In this document: positions 10,001 to 20,441 of the stretch, piece after piece
How the letters are laid out: every line of letters begins with the position of its first letter
Numbering within the stretch: position 1 is the first letter of the stretch
Notes under the pieces: generated by a model
Seen by the model: the letters and a program-made list of their open reading frames with translations, nothing else
What the model was told of the DNA's origin: nothing
The model's database searches: none
Translations under genes and position numbers: made by a program
Origin: Costus lasius
Lineage: Eukaryota; Streptophyta; Magnoliopsida; Zingiberales; Costaceae
Direction of reading: 5' to 3'
NCBI GenBank assembly: GCA_027563935.2
Contig: CM050449.1
Span: 78,771,178-78,835,177 of the forward strand
Length of the DNA: 64,000 nt

Positions 10001-10230
10001 AATCTATCAAGAACAGAAAGATTATCCAACACCAATCAAAAAAATATTTTTTTAGAATATAGAAAAAAAATAGAAAATAATAAACACAAGCAAATACACA
10101 TTTCAAAAATCACAGTTCTGTCACAACTTGTGAAAATCTAAAACCTGCAAAAACAGAAAACAAAGTTAAATCTAAGAGAAATAAAACTTAGTCTATAATA
10201 TTCACAATTATTTTCATATTAACAAAACTA

Positions 10231-10250
10231 AGATCCCCGGCAATAGCACA
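10231..10250 (-). other. Primer-binding site of Athila A
   Basis: On the minus strand TGTGCTATTGCCGGGGATC lies a few bases after the LTR end. It is a diverged form of the Athila PBS TGGCGCCGTTGCCGGGGA (tRNA-Asp type by family knowledge). Confidence 0.65.
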
Positions 10251-10257
10251 AAAAACT

Positions 10258-11293
10258 TGTTGTATCCCAACAAGTAGGTGCAACTTATTTCTAGCTTTTC
10301 TATTTTCTATTGGCGCACCCAGAAACTTGTTGTCCTAGACTCGTTGTGTCTGCAAGTGCACGGATACTCGAAGTTTTAGTATAAAAAGTATCGAATCCAC
10401 AGAGACCTTATTGTTAAGTACCAAATAGTTATATTCTTACTAGCTAAGCAACCGATTTTAATGCAAAGTAATGATAGGAAGAGCGTAAAGATAAACAGAT
10501 AGAGAAACTGGGACTACAATTTCATCCGCTTTGATTTCAATGACTAAATATAAATAAAAGGTCATCAGACTAATTTTATCATGATAAAGACATAATTTAC
10601 TTCATAGAGGGATTATCTCACTTTCGTGCAGATAATCATGCAGGGACCAATCCTCGCTTTCGCGCAAGATCTATCCCAATGCTGTAGATAAGTAAATCAT
10701 CAAACAAAGAACTCAATGATCACTTTCGTGCTTCCGAGTTCTAGGTTGATCATCCCAAGTGGAATCTCAATGATCACTTTCGTGCATCCGAGTCTCAACA
10801 CAAGTTCTACATATGGTTCTCCAATGTTCCGATCTTCACTTTCGTGCAAGATGTCCACGTTTGACACAATAACTAAATCCTAGATTCCAATTATCAAACA
10901 TGGCAATAAAATCACTAAAAATCAGAATTCAAAGAACAAACCTAATTTTTTACGATAAGTTCCAAACTCAATGATTTTTTAGGGTTCCATATTTCATAAT
11001 CAACCTTTCAGTCTATTTCGCAAAATTCCAAAACATGCATGACAATAAGAAACTATGGAGAATTATAGACAATCATCACATAAGTAAAATTATCACAACA
11101 AAATTATACTGACGAAATAAAAGTCATCTAATCATATAAAATCAAGATGAATTACTCCCCCATGTCCCATAAGAGTTTAAGCTAGCATAGTGAAGGAGTT
11201 ACAATAATCCAAGGTTTCAAAAGATCAAAAATCAAAGAGAAAAGAGAGTTTAAGAAAACACACCACGGCTATAATATAAATTACAGCCATAAT
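10258..11293 (-). repeat. 5' LTR of Athila A, 3' portion
   Basis: This is the half of the LTR that adjoins the PBS (terminal TGTTGTATCCC read on plus). The other half is at 20442-21400, on the far side of copia 1; together they make 1995 bp, close to the 2074 bp of the Athila B LTR. It is homologous to 58700-59783 and 25953-26397. It contains no gene, but it does contain the five-fold CTTTCGTGC motif array. Confidence 0.88.
10619..10849 (-). repeat. Array of CACTTTCGTGCA motifs in Athila LTR
   Basis: Five copies of a 12-bp motif (CACTTTCGTGCA or one-base variants) lie at about 10619, 10655, 10721, 10775 and 10838, mostly embedded in GATCACTTTCGTGCATCCGA. The same series is present at about 59107-59335 in Athila B. 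Confidence 0.8.
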
Positions 11294-12992
11294 TGTTGGG
11301 GTATGCCCTTAAGGCTAATGTTTGAGGCCTTGGGATTCTTTCAGTATCATGTATAAACTCTTATGTTTATAAAGGCAATGGTTGTTATTCAGTATGTTAC
11401 ATTGTCTGCTGCAATAAGTGTGCTTCTGAATAATGTCTCAATGCTGTTCAGCTTGGCTGACATGCTGTAATGTCCTTAGTCGAGATATCTTGGTGAACAT
11501 GAGACAGCCTTGATATGATTGAGACTAATATGTGTTCTAATCTTATAGGATGCTTCAAGCATGGAATAAGATGTAGACTCATGGGTACATTGGATGTACT
11601 GGACAGACCCTACTAGGATATTCAATTGCTTGTCACAATGTGAATAATCCTTGTTTGCAACAAGTGGCACATGTCCTCTGACTTGAGATCACTTGTGTTT
11701 CTAAATGATGATTGTCATTGTTTTGAGGTAGTTCAATATCATTTGAAACATAATGGTTATAGACTATCTTGGATAATGATCATGAGTCAGGTTAGGACAC
11801 TAGTGATAGATATAGGATTGCCGTCTTCTTGCTTAAGGAGTGTGATGTTCTAAAGGGGCCCCCCTGAATGAGATGATTGTGAAAGTGTATGGCCATACCC
11901 AGGTGACTATGTTCATCTGGTCTAATCATGCTCATCATATTGGAGCTACAGGCTTGACACGCTTGTCCAATAAGAACATCCAGTGGCAAAGGAAACATGT
12001 ATGCCTAGTGAAGTTGATTCACACTTGTGCTGTGGTTTGGGTGTAGTCTTGGAAGACTCTTTCCTTTATTTCGGGAGACAGTGATGTGTTGCTAGATGCC
12101 CCTCACTGATCGTGATAACGTAAGTTATCATTACCGACATTTAAAGGAAACCCTCAGTGTCCCACAATTTGATGATATGGCTTACTTAAGTCAGATCGTG
12201 TGGACTGAATTGTTTGGGTTCAGTTTAAAGGAGTTTAAACTCTGATTGTAAGTGAGATCTGGTCTGATCATGTTTGATTGATAAGGGCTTGAGATCGGTA
12301 AGCTTCGATCGAGAGAGTTGATGCTAGATCGGTGAGATCAAGAGCATCAAGAGATGAACGGTTAGATCTGGATCCTATTGGTTCAATGAGATCTAGACCA
12401 TGGCTTGGGCTGATTTGATTTGGTTTTTGGACCAAAGACAATTGGATCGATTTAGCTTGAACCGGTTCACATGAGTGAACGCATGGTTCAATGTTTGTAA
12501 GCGTTTTTGGTCGGTTTTGAGAGCATGGCTTCATGTCATTCCATTTTTGGAATGTCATCAAGGCGACTTTGCTAAAACGCCAAAACGCCTCAACGCTCCT
12601 CTCTTCTCGTGTGACCGCTTGCACTCTAAGGGGAAAAAGAGTGTGTTGACGAGAAGGGGAGGGATTCGGCCGAGCAAAGAAGTCTCTATCATCTCCACCA
12701 TGCGACAAGACCCCTTGAAGCTTTTGCTAGCACAAAGGTGAGAAGGGAGTAGCCATTGTCTTCTTGTGTGCGCGCCGTTTGGAGGAGATCAACTTTGTTC
12801 TCTTGATTCCAAGTCGCCATCCATCCATGGCAATGGTAAGATCACATCTTGATCTTAAGTTAAAATTAAGTTGATCATATGGCTATATCACATGCGATCT
12901 TATGAAACCCTAAAAATCCTTGCTTCCGCTATCAAAGTTTATATGCGCCTCCTATTAAGGGTTTCGCCCCCCTCATGAAAGGGGTACTTTCA
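11294..12992 (+). repeat. 5' LTR of copia 1 (1699 bp)
   Basis: Starts TGTTGGGGTATGCCC and ends GGGGTACTTTCA. Transcription should start within it. I see no certain TATA box. The open frames across it also occur in the 3' LTR and have no known domain. Confidence 0.95.
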
Positions 12993-12994
12993 AT

Positions 12995-13006
12995 TGGTAT
13001 CAGAGC
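12995..13006 (+). other. Primer-binding site of copia 1
   Basis: TGGTATCAGAGC lies 2 bp after the LTR, an exact match to the plant initiator-Met tRNA primer site. Confidence 0.93.
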
Positions 13007-14828
13007 TATGGTTTCGGTATGATGCATATGATTGCTTAATGTTTTGTGATCCATGTTTGATCTAAGTTTTCTCATCATGCGAAAATGCTAGTTGAATATA
13101 GTTTATTGTGGCGCATGTATGAGGTTAACTTATGTTGGCGCATGTTTGATGCTTACATGTTGGCGCATGTTGAATGTTGTAGTTTTTCTTAAAAACTTAA
13201 TCACTTGCGCGCCTCACTTAGATCTAAGCGCTTACTATAAACCCTTAGACGGGTTAGTAGGGTTGAAGTCATCACCTAGTTAAGATCCAAACAGTCTGAT
13301 CAGATCATCTGACAGCCTAGATGGGTCGACCAGATGGCACCTGTGCGCAAGCACGAGGTGGCTATAGGTCGACTGCAGATAGGCGTGTAGCGATGTCTGG
13401 TTGAGACAACCAGTGAACGCTCTTGAGTTAGGCCCGGGGTCACACCCGCTTGCCTGGACTCATGAGGGTCGTTCAGCCCATCTGCATGCATTGTTGGCCA
13501 CTGGGTCAACTCAAGTCAGTTAGGACTTGGTGCATGCAAGGGCAGTGGATCTGACTAGGTCGGATGAGTGGATCCCTATTAATGGACCGTTGTAAGGTAG
13601 TAGGGCACATAAGGAAAATAAAAATTGATGCCAATGGGGTTTTTCAAAATTTTATTTTCTTATTGGATCACATGTTGATTGTAAGCATCTGCTTGTTTAT
13701 TTAATCTTATGTGGGCTGCCCGTTTTAATGTGTGCTGTGCTGGGGCCTGTGAGCCTGGATTAATTATAAATTATTATTATTGTGATCTGCGTATCACATT
13801 TTAATTAATTTATTGTGTAATTGACCTGCGTGTCAATCTTGTCTAGATAGATTAAAGTGTAATTTTAATCAGACAAGAGCACAAAGCACACTTGGCAGAG
13901 GCGCATGCAGCAGTGGCTTGACCAGGTGGGAGGTCTAGGGTTCGACCCTAGGACAGGCGCATTCACCTGGTGGGCGCACCTGAGCTGCAGTGGGCGCTTG
14001 GGCCCTGGGTTAGGCCAGATGAGCTGCAAAAGACCCATGGAGAGCTCAAGTGAAGACTTAAGTTAAAATTAAGGTCTTACTTAGGGTTAATGGGCTTTAA
14101 CCACATAAGATCATCATGCTTTCTTTTATTATTTAAATAATTAGACTTGCATGATTTATTTATCTTCTGCTATCACCATAGGGTTTGCATGATAGTTAAG
14201 AAGATAAAAGACCGTTAAAATCCAACGCTAAAATATCAAGCTCGATAGCCTTCTGACGCGAAACCTCACTGTTCTGACTATCGTTGGAGCCGTGTTGTAC
14301 CCACTCAGTGGGCACGTCCATCTATCTTCAGACGGTGTGTGATTTCACCTGTGTGTTACAGGGAAGGGATTTATCGCTTCTCGTTGCTCAGCATAGCACG
14401 TGGTGGTCCAGGGAGTAGGTCAGGTCAGCTTGACCATGTAGGCTACATATGGGGCATATGTTAGCTATATGGAGGCAGCCATCTGTGGGATCAGAGACTG
14501 TGTTGTACCAACTCAGTTGGCACAGTCTGTTGGATTGCCCAGATGAAGGGGAATCGCACGGGTTGGCGATTGGCAGGGACTGCCTACCAGAAATTAGTGC
14601 TTGTACTCTCTGTGCATCTTATCTCACCTGAGCGGGACGCGGAGACCAAGTATGAAATCTGGATCCCATCTCACTAAAAGAGTGTTACTCTTTCGGACTG
14701 TTTAATGGATTTTTCAGTCAGATAAAATAGTGAGAAAAGAATCTTTCTTAAGTCCTGGATTGATTCTAAACATTGATACTGACCTTGCTGTTCTTGCATT
14801 GTTGTAGATTCCTGCAGCAACGAACACC
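13007..14828 (+). other. Long untranslated leader of copia 1
   Basis: About 1.8 kb separates the PBS from the gag start. It contains a few short frames with no recognisable domain and several upstream ATGs, so a translated gag would need splicing, shunting or reinitiation, or a packaging role. A repeated GTTGTACCAACTCAGT-like block occurs near 14293 and 14501. Confidence 0.7.
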
Positions 14829-15377
14829 ATGAGCTTCAATGTGCGATCCCTACTGGAAAGGGAGAAGTTTGCTGGGCCAAACTTCTCAGACTGGTACGGA
14901 CACCTTAAGATTGTTCTTAACGCAGAGAGGAAACTGTATGTCCTCGAGACGGCTATACCGCCTCAACCCGCTCCGAACGCCGCAAGGGCGGTTCGGGATG
15001 CCTATGAAAAGCATGTCAATGATAGCATTGATGTTGCTTGCCTGATGCTAGCGTCTATGACGCCACAGCTGCAGCGTCAGCATGAGGATATGTCTGCTAT
15101 AGAAATTATAGCAAATCTCAAGATGCTGTATGCTGCACAGGCGAGGACTGAACGCTATAATTTGACCAAGCTTTTCTTTCAGAGCAAACTGGCTGAAGGG
15201 AGTCCAGTGGGAGCTCATGTGCTCAAGATGATTGGGCACAAAGAGGCTCTAGAGAAACTGGGGCATACCATCAATCAGGAGCTTGCTGTAGACATTATTC
15301 TGCAGTCTCTCCCGGCCTCTTTCGATCCGTTCATTATTAATTTTAATATGAACAAGATCGACTGTACTCCGGCATAG
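14829..15377 (+). pseudogene. Copia 1 gag, N-terminal part, ended by a premature TAG
   Basis: The frame starts MSFNVRSLLEREKFAGPNF and carries the plant copia gag core (DWYGHLKIVLNAERKLYVL ... LKMLYAAQARTERYNLTK), the UBN2-type capsid region. It ends at codon 183 with TAG at 15375-15377, in the context CCGGCATAGTTGCTG. The next frame continues in exactly the same register. A one-base C-to-T change of a CAG codon explains the stop. CAG is a CHG methylation context, so deamination of methylated cytosine is a likely cause. Read-through is possible in principle, but the bases after the stop are not the strong CARYYA type. Confidence 0.85.
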
Positions 15378-18300
15378 TTGCTGAATATGCTCTTGACTAC
15401 AGAGGAGACTCTAAAGGGAAAGCCTTCAACCTCTGTCTTGATGTTCCCTTCCAGGAACAAGAAGAAGGGGAAGAAGGGCAAAGCCCCTGTCAAGAGTTAC
15501 AACAAGGCTCTGAAACAAAAGGTCAAGCGGTCGAAGGACAACAGATGTTTCCATTGTGGCCAGCTGGGTCACTGGAAAAAGGACTGTAAAGCGCTCCAAG
15601 GAGACAAGAAGGGAAGCATCACTTCTGGCTCAGGTATTTTCGTGACTGAAGTCATGATATCCTCTTCTTCTATTTCATGGGTGTTGGACACTGCATGTGG
15701 AGTTCACATTTGTTCAAATGTACAGGAACTCAAGAGAAGAAGACAGGTGGGACAGCATGAGGTGGACCTACGAGTTGGAAACGGGGCACGGGTTGCTGCT
15801 GTTGCTGTAGGGGTTTATTACATCTCATTACCATCTGGACTTGTATTAGAACTGGACAATTGTTATTTTGTTCCGAGTATTACGAAAAATATTATCTCTA
15901 TTCCTGCTCTTGTCAGGAAAGGATTTTCCTTTGAATGCAATATTTCAAAGTGTGTTCTTTGTTATGATAATATTGTTTATGCTGCTGGATCAATTAACAA
16001 TGGATTATTCATGTTGGACATGGAATGTTCTATACAAAATATTGATAATAAGAAAGCCAAGTATGCTGATGACAGCACCTTGCTATGGCATAGTCGTTTA
16101 GGCCATATTAACAAGAAACGCATTAAGCGGTTGCATGATCATGGACTGCTGGGATCATTCTCCTATGAGGAGATTGATACATGCAAAGATTGTTTATTGG
16201 GAAAAATGACGAAGTCTCCTTTTCTTAACAAAAGTCAAAGGGCTTCAGGTTTACTTGACATTATACACAGTGATGTGTGTGGGCCATTTAGTAAACATGC
16301 CAGAGGTAGCTACTCATACTTCATTACCTTTACTGATGATTTCAGTAGATATGGGTATGTCTATCTAATGAGACATAAGAGTGAATCTTTTGACAAGTTC
16401 AAAGAGTTCAAAAATGAAGTACAGAATCAGCTAGGCCGAAATATCAAGGCACTTCGCTCAGATCGAGGTGGTGAATACCTAAGTCGAGAGTTTACTGACT
16501 ATCTGAAGGAGTGTGGGATTATCTCACAGCTCACTCCGCCAGGAACACCGCAATGGAATGGTGTGTCCGAGAGGAGGAACAGAACCTTACTGGATATGGT
16601 TCGTTCAATGATGAGTCAAGCTACTCTACCTTACTCCTTTTGGGGATTTGCACTGGAAACAGCTGCAAAGGTACTAAACCGAGTGCCATCCAAGGCAGAT
16701 TCAAAGACTGCATACGAATTATGGTATGGGAAACAGCCGAGCTTGACATTTATTAAGATCTGGGGTTGCGAGGCTTATGTCAAAAAGCTCGCCTCTGGGA
16801 AACTAGAGAGCAGATCTGAGAAATGTATCTTTGTCGGTTACCCTAAGGAAACTAAGGGTTATTATTTCTACGATCCCAAAGAGAACAAGGTATTTGTTGC
16901 TCGGACGGCCATTTTTCTTGAGAAGGAGCTTCTTCTACAAGAGGCCAGTGGGAGAGAAATAAAGCTGGATGAGAATCCAGAAGGAGGACAAAGTAGTCAA
17001 GCACAGTTGGATGAGCCTGAGCCAGTAGAACAGGTTATTGAACAACCTGAGGCTCAGATATCACGGGAACCGCGAAGATCGGGAAGGATCCGTCGACAGC
17101 CTGAGCGCTATGACGGAGTCTACATCATTGATAATGATGAACCCCTCACTTATGCGGATGCGGTCAGTGGACCGGAGTCAGCGAGGTGGCTTGAAGCTAT
17201 ACGAGCCGAGATAGACTCCATGTCAGATAACCAAGTCTGGGATTTGGTTGATCCGCCTCCGGGAATAGTCCCTATAGGCTGTAAATGGATCTTCAAGAAG
17301 AAGATTGACATGGATGGTAACGTGGTTACCTATAAAGGCAGGCTAGTTGCGAAAGGTTTCAAACAAATCTACGGGATAGATTATGATGAAACTTTCTCTC
17401 CTGTAGCCATGTTCAAGTCTATTCGGATTATTCTTGCGATAGCAGCATATTACGATTATGAGATCTGGCAAATGGATGTGAAGACCGCTTTCCTTAATGG
17501 AAAACTGGATGAGGATGTGTATATGACACAACCTGAAGGTTTCACTAATCCATCAGATCGTCATAAAATATGCAAGTTAAAGAAGTCCATTTATGGACTT
17601 AAGCAAGCATCAAGAAGCTGGAATATTCGTTTTGATGAATCAATCTGTGAATTTGGTTTCATCAAGAATGAAGACGACCCGTGTGTATATAAGAGGTTTA
17701 GTGGGAGCGTGATTACTTTCCTAGTCCTCTACGTCGATGATATCTTAATCATTGGAAACGATATTCCTGAACTGCCTGCTGTTAAAGCATGGTTAAGAAA
17801 ATGTTTCCAGATGAAAGATCTAGGAGAAGCAGCCTATGTATTAGGTGTGAAGATCTACAGAGATAGATCTAAGAGGCTTCTCGGGCTGTGCCAGAGTACT
17901 TACATCGATAAGGTCCTGGAGAGATTTCATTTAGAGAATTCTAAAAGAGGATATCTTCCAGTCAGACATGGTCTGAATCTTTCAAAGAGTCAGTGTCCAC
18001 AAACACAGACTGAGAAAGATGAAATGGACAATACGCCTTATGCTTCGGCTATTGGGTCCATTATGTATGCGATGTTGTATACTCGCCCAGACGTCGCTTA
18101 CAGGTTAAGCGTGACCAGTCGATTCCAAAGTAATCCAGGTCAGGCACACTGGATTGCAGTCAAGAACATTTTAAAATATCTGCGGAGGACCAAAGATATG
18201 TTCTTGGTGTATGGAGGTCAGGAAGAACTCAGTATTGAAGGATATACTGACGCTTCGTTCCAATCTGACCAGGATGATTTCCGATCGCAATCAGGCTATA

Positions 18301-18713
18301 TTTTTAGCTTGAATGGAGGAGCAGTGGTGTGGAAAAGTTTCAAACAGTCTATTGTTGCTGATTCCACAACAGAAGCCGAGTATGTTGCAGCCTCGGAAGC
18401 ATCCAAGGAGGCAGTATGGATTCGTAAGTTCATTCAGGAACTTGGTGTTGTTCCTTCGAGTGCAGATCCTTTGGTTATCTTCTGTGATAACACTGGAGCA
18501 ATTGCACAAGCAAAGGAACCACGGTCGCACCAGAAGTCCAAGCACATACAGAGACGGTTTCACTTGATCCGGGAGATCATTGATCGTGGCGAGATCAAAG
18601 TCTGCAAGGTTCATACAGATGACAATCTGGCTGACCCGCTTACCAAGCCTCTGGCGCAGCAGAAGCATGAGAAGCACTGTAATAACATGGGTTTGAGATT
18701 TCTCAACCATTAG
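15378..18713 (+). CDS. Copia 1 gag zinc knuckle plus pol (protease, integrase, RT, RNase H)
   Basis: 1111 codons are open from the codon after the gag TAG to the stop at 18711-18713. A CCHC knuckle (CFHCGQLGHWKKDC) is at residues 57-70. The protease motif is at 101-110 (WVLDTACGVH), where D-T-A replaces the usual D-S/T-G. Integrase has a zinc site at H238, H243, C269 and C272 and the catalytic triad D299, D362, E398, with 35 residues between the last two. RT spans about 600-800 with D700 and YVDD at 785-788. RNase H is near 950-1010 (DSTTEAEYVAASEASKEAV). Every enzyme motif looks intact. The true start is the gag ATG at 14829. The weak protease motif is the only unusual residue set, and related copia 2 shares it (WVLDTACGAH). 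Confidence 0.93.
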   Translation: MLNMLLTTEETLKGKPSTSVLMFPSRNKKKGKKGKAPVKSYNKALKQKVKRSKDNRCFHCGQLGHWKKDCKALQGDKKGSITSGSGIFVTEVMISSSSISWVLDTACGVHICSNVQELKRRRQVGQHEVDLRVGNGARVAAVAVGVYYISLPSGLVLELDNCYFVPSITKNIISIPALVRKGFSFECNISKCVLCYDNIVYAAGSINNGLFMLDMECSIQNIDNKKAKYADDSTLLWHSRLGHINKKRIKRLHDHGLLGSFSYEEIDTCKDCLLGKMTKSPFLNKSQRASGLLDIIHSDVCGPFSKHARGSYSYFITFTDDFSRYGYVYLMRHKSESFDKFKEFKNEVQNQLGRNIKALRSDRGGEYLSREFTDYLKECGIISQLTPPGTPQWNGVSERRNRTLLDMVRSMMSQATLPYSFWGFALETAAKVLNRVPSKADSKTAYELWYGKQPSLTFIKIWGCEAYVKKLASGKLESRSEKCIFVGYPKETKGYYFYDPKENKVFVARTAIFLEKELLLQEASGREIKLDENPEGGQSSQAQLDEPEPVEQVIEQPEAQISREPRRSGRIRRQPERYDGVYIIDNDEPLTYADAVSGPESARWLEAIRAEIDSMSDNQVWDLVDPPPGIVPIGCKWIFKKKIDMDGNVVTYKGRLVAKGFKQIYGIDYDETFSPVAMFKSIRIILAIAAYYDYEIWQMDVKTAFLNGKLDEDVYMTQPEGFTNPSDRHKICKLKKSIYGLKQASRSWNIRFDESICEFGFIKNEDDPCVYKRFSGSVITFLVLYVDDILIIGNDIPELPAVKAWLRKCFQMKDLGEAAYVLGVKIYRDRSKRLLGLCQSTYIDKVLERFHLENSKRGYLPVRHGLNLSKSQCPQTQTEKDEMDNTPYASAIGSIMYAMLYTRPDVAYRLSVTSRFQSNPGQAHWIAVKNILKYLRRTKDMFLVYGGQEELSIEGYTDASFQSDQDDFRSQSGYIFSLNGGAVVWKSFKQSIVADSTTEAEYVAASEASKEAVWIRKFIQELGVVPSSADPLVIFCDNTGAIAQAKEPRSHQKSKHIQRRFHLIREIIDRGEIKVCKVHTDDNLADPLTKPLAQQKHEKHCNNMGLRFLNH

Positions 18714-18723
18714 ATTAAGTGCA

Positions 18724-18733
18724 AGTGGGAGAT
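18724..18733 (+). other. Polypurine tract of copia 1
   Basis: AGTGGGAGAT lies directly before the 3' LTR and matches the usual AAGTGGGAGAT copia primer for plus-strand synthesis. Confidence 0.85.
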
Positions 18734-20436
18734 TGTTGGGGTATGCCCTTAAGGCTAATGTTTGAGGCCTTGGGATTCTTTCAGTATCATGTATAAACTC
18801 TTATGTTTATAAAGGCAATGGTTGTTATTCAGTATGTTACATTGTCTGCTGCAATAAGTGTGCTTCTGAATAATGTCTCAATGCTGTTCAACTTGGCTGA
18901 CATGCTGTAATGTCCTTAGTCGAGATATCTTGGTGAACATGAGACAGCCTTGATATGATTGAGACTAATATGTGTTCTAATCTTATAGGATGCTTCGAGC
19001 ATGGAATAAGATGTAGACTCATGGGTACATTGGATGTACTGGACAGACCCTACTAGGATATTCAATTGCTTGTCACAATGTGAATAATCCTTGTTTGCAA
19101 CAAGTGGCACATGTCCTCTGACTTGAGATCACTTGTGTTTCTAAATGATGATTGTCATTGTTTTGAGGTAGTTCAATATCATTTGAAACATAATGGTTAT
19201 AGACTATCTTGGATAATGATCATGAGTCAGGTTAGGACACTAGTGATAGATATAGGATTGCCGTCTTCTTGCTTAAGGAGTGTGATGTTCTAAAGGGGCC
19301 CCCCTGAATGAGATGATTGAGAAAGTGTATGGCCATACCCAGGTGACTATGTTCATCTGGTCTAATCATGCTCATCATATTGGAGCTAGCTACAGGCTTG
19401 ACACGCTTGTCCAATAAGAACATCCAGTGGCAAAGGAAACATGTATGCCTAGTGAAGTTGATTCACACTTGTGCTGTGGTTTGGGTGTAGTCTTGGAAGA
19501 CTCTTTCCTTTATATCGGGAGACAGTGATGTGTTGCTAGATACCCCTCACTGATCGTGATAACGTAAGTTATCGTTACCGACATTTAAAGGAAACCCTCA
19601 GGGTCGCACAATTTGATGATATGGCTTACTTAAGTCAGATCGTGTGGACTGAATTGTTTGGGTTCAGTTTAAAGGAGTTTAAACTCTGATTGTAAGTGAG
19701 ATCTGGTCTGATCATGTTTGATTGATAATGGCTTGAGATCGGTAAGCTTCGATCGAGAGAGTTGATGCTAGATCGGTGAGATCAAGAGCATCAAGAGTTG
19801 AACGGTTAGATCTGGATCCTATTGGTTCAATGAGATCTAGACCATGGCTTGGGCTGATTTGATTTGGTTTTTGGACCAAAGACAATTGGATCGATTTAGC
19901 TTGAATCGGTTCACATGAGTGAACGCATGGTTCAATGTTTGTAAGCGTTTTTGGTCAGTTTTGAGAGCATGGCTTCATGTCATTCCATTTTTGGAATGTC
20001 ATCAAGGCGACTTTGCTAAAACGCCAAAATGCCTCAACGCTCCTCTCTTCTCGTGTGACCGCTTGCACTCTAAGGGGAAAAAGAGTGTGTTGACGAGAAG
20101 GGGAGGGATTCGGCCGAGCAAAGAAGTCTCTATCATCTCCACCATACGACAAGACCCCTTGAAGCTTTTGCTAGCACAAAGGTGAGAAGGGAGTAGCCAT
20201 TGTCTTCTTGTGTGCGCGCCGTTTGGAGGAGATCAACTTTGTTCTCTTGATTCCAAGTCGCCATCCATCCATGGCAATGGTAAGATCACATCTTGATCTT
20301 AAGTTAAAATTAAGTTGATCATATGGCTATATCACATGCGATCTTATGAAACCCTAAAAATCCTTGCTTCCGCTATCAAAGTTTATATGCGCCTCCTATT
20401 AAGGGTTTCGCCCCCCTCATGAAAGGGGTACTTTCA
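18734..20436 (+). repeat. 3' LTR of copia 1 (1703 bp)
   Basis: Near-identical to the 5' LTR. It carries an extra GCTA (GGAGCTAGCTACAGG near 19381) that explains the 4-bp length difference. It is followed by the TSD ATAAT. Confidence 0.95.
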
Positions 20437-20441
20437 ATAAT

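Larger units (their letters stand above)
11294..20436 (+). mobile_element. Copia 1, structurally complete Ty1-copia element (9143 bp)
   Basis: Two LTRs (11294-12992 and 18734-20436), PBS, leader, gag, pol and polypurine tract are all present in the canonical order, and the element is flanked by the TSD ATAAT (11289-11293 and 20437-20441). It interrupts the 5' LTR of Athila A. The LTRs differ by roughly fifteen substitutions and one 4-bp duplication by my eye count, so the insertion is young but clearly older than gypsy A. The only obvious coding defect is an in-frame TAG inside gag. Confidence 0.96.

Noticed and set aside
12995..13006. tRNA gene at the TGGTATCAGAGC words (also near 3941, 34872, 47460, 47809, 52478)
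   Set aside because: Only about 12 bases match the tRNA 3' end, directly after LTR ends. These are primer-binding sites, and no cloverleaf can be drawn.
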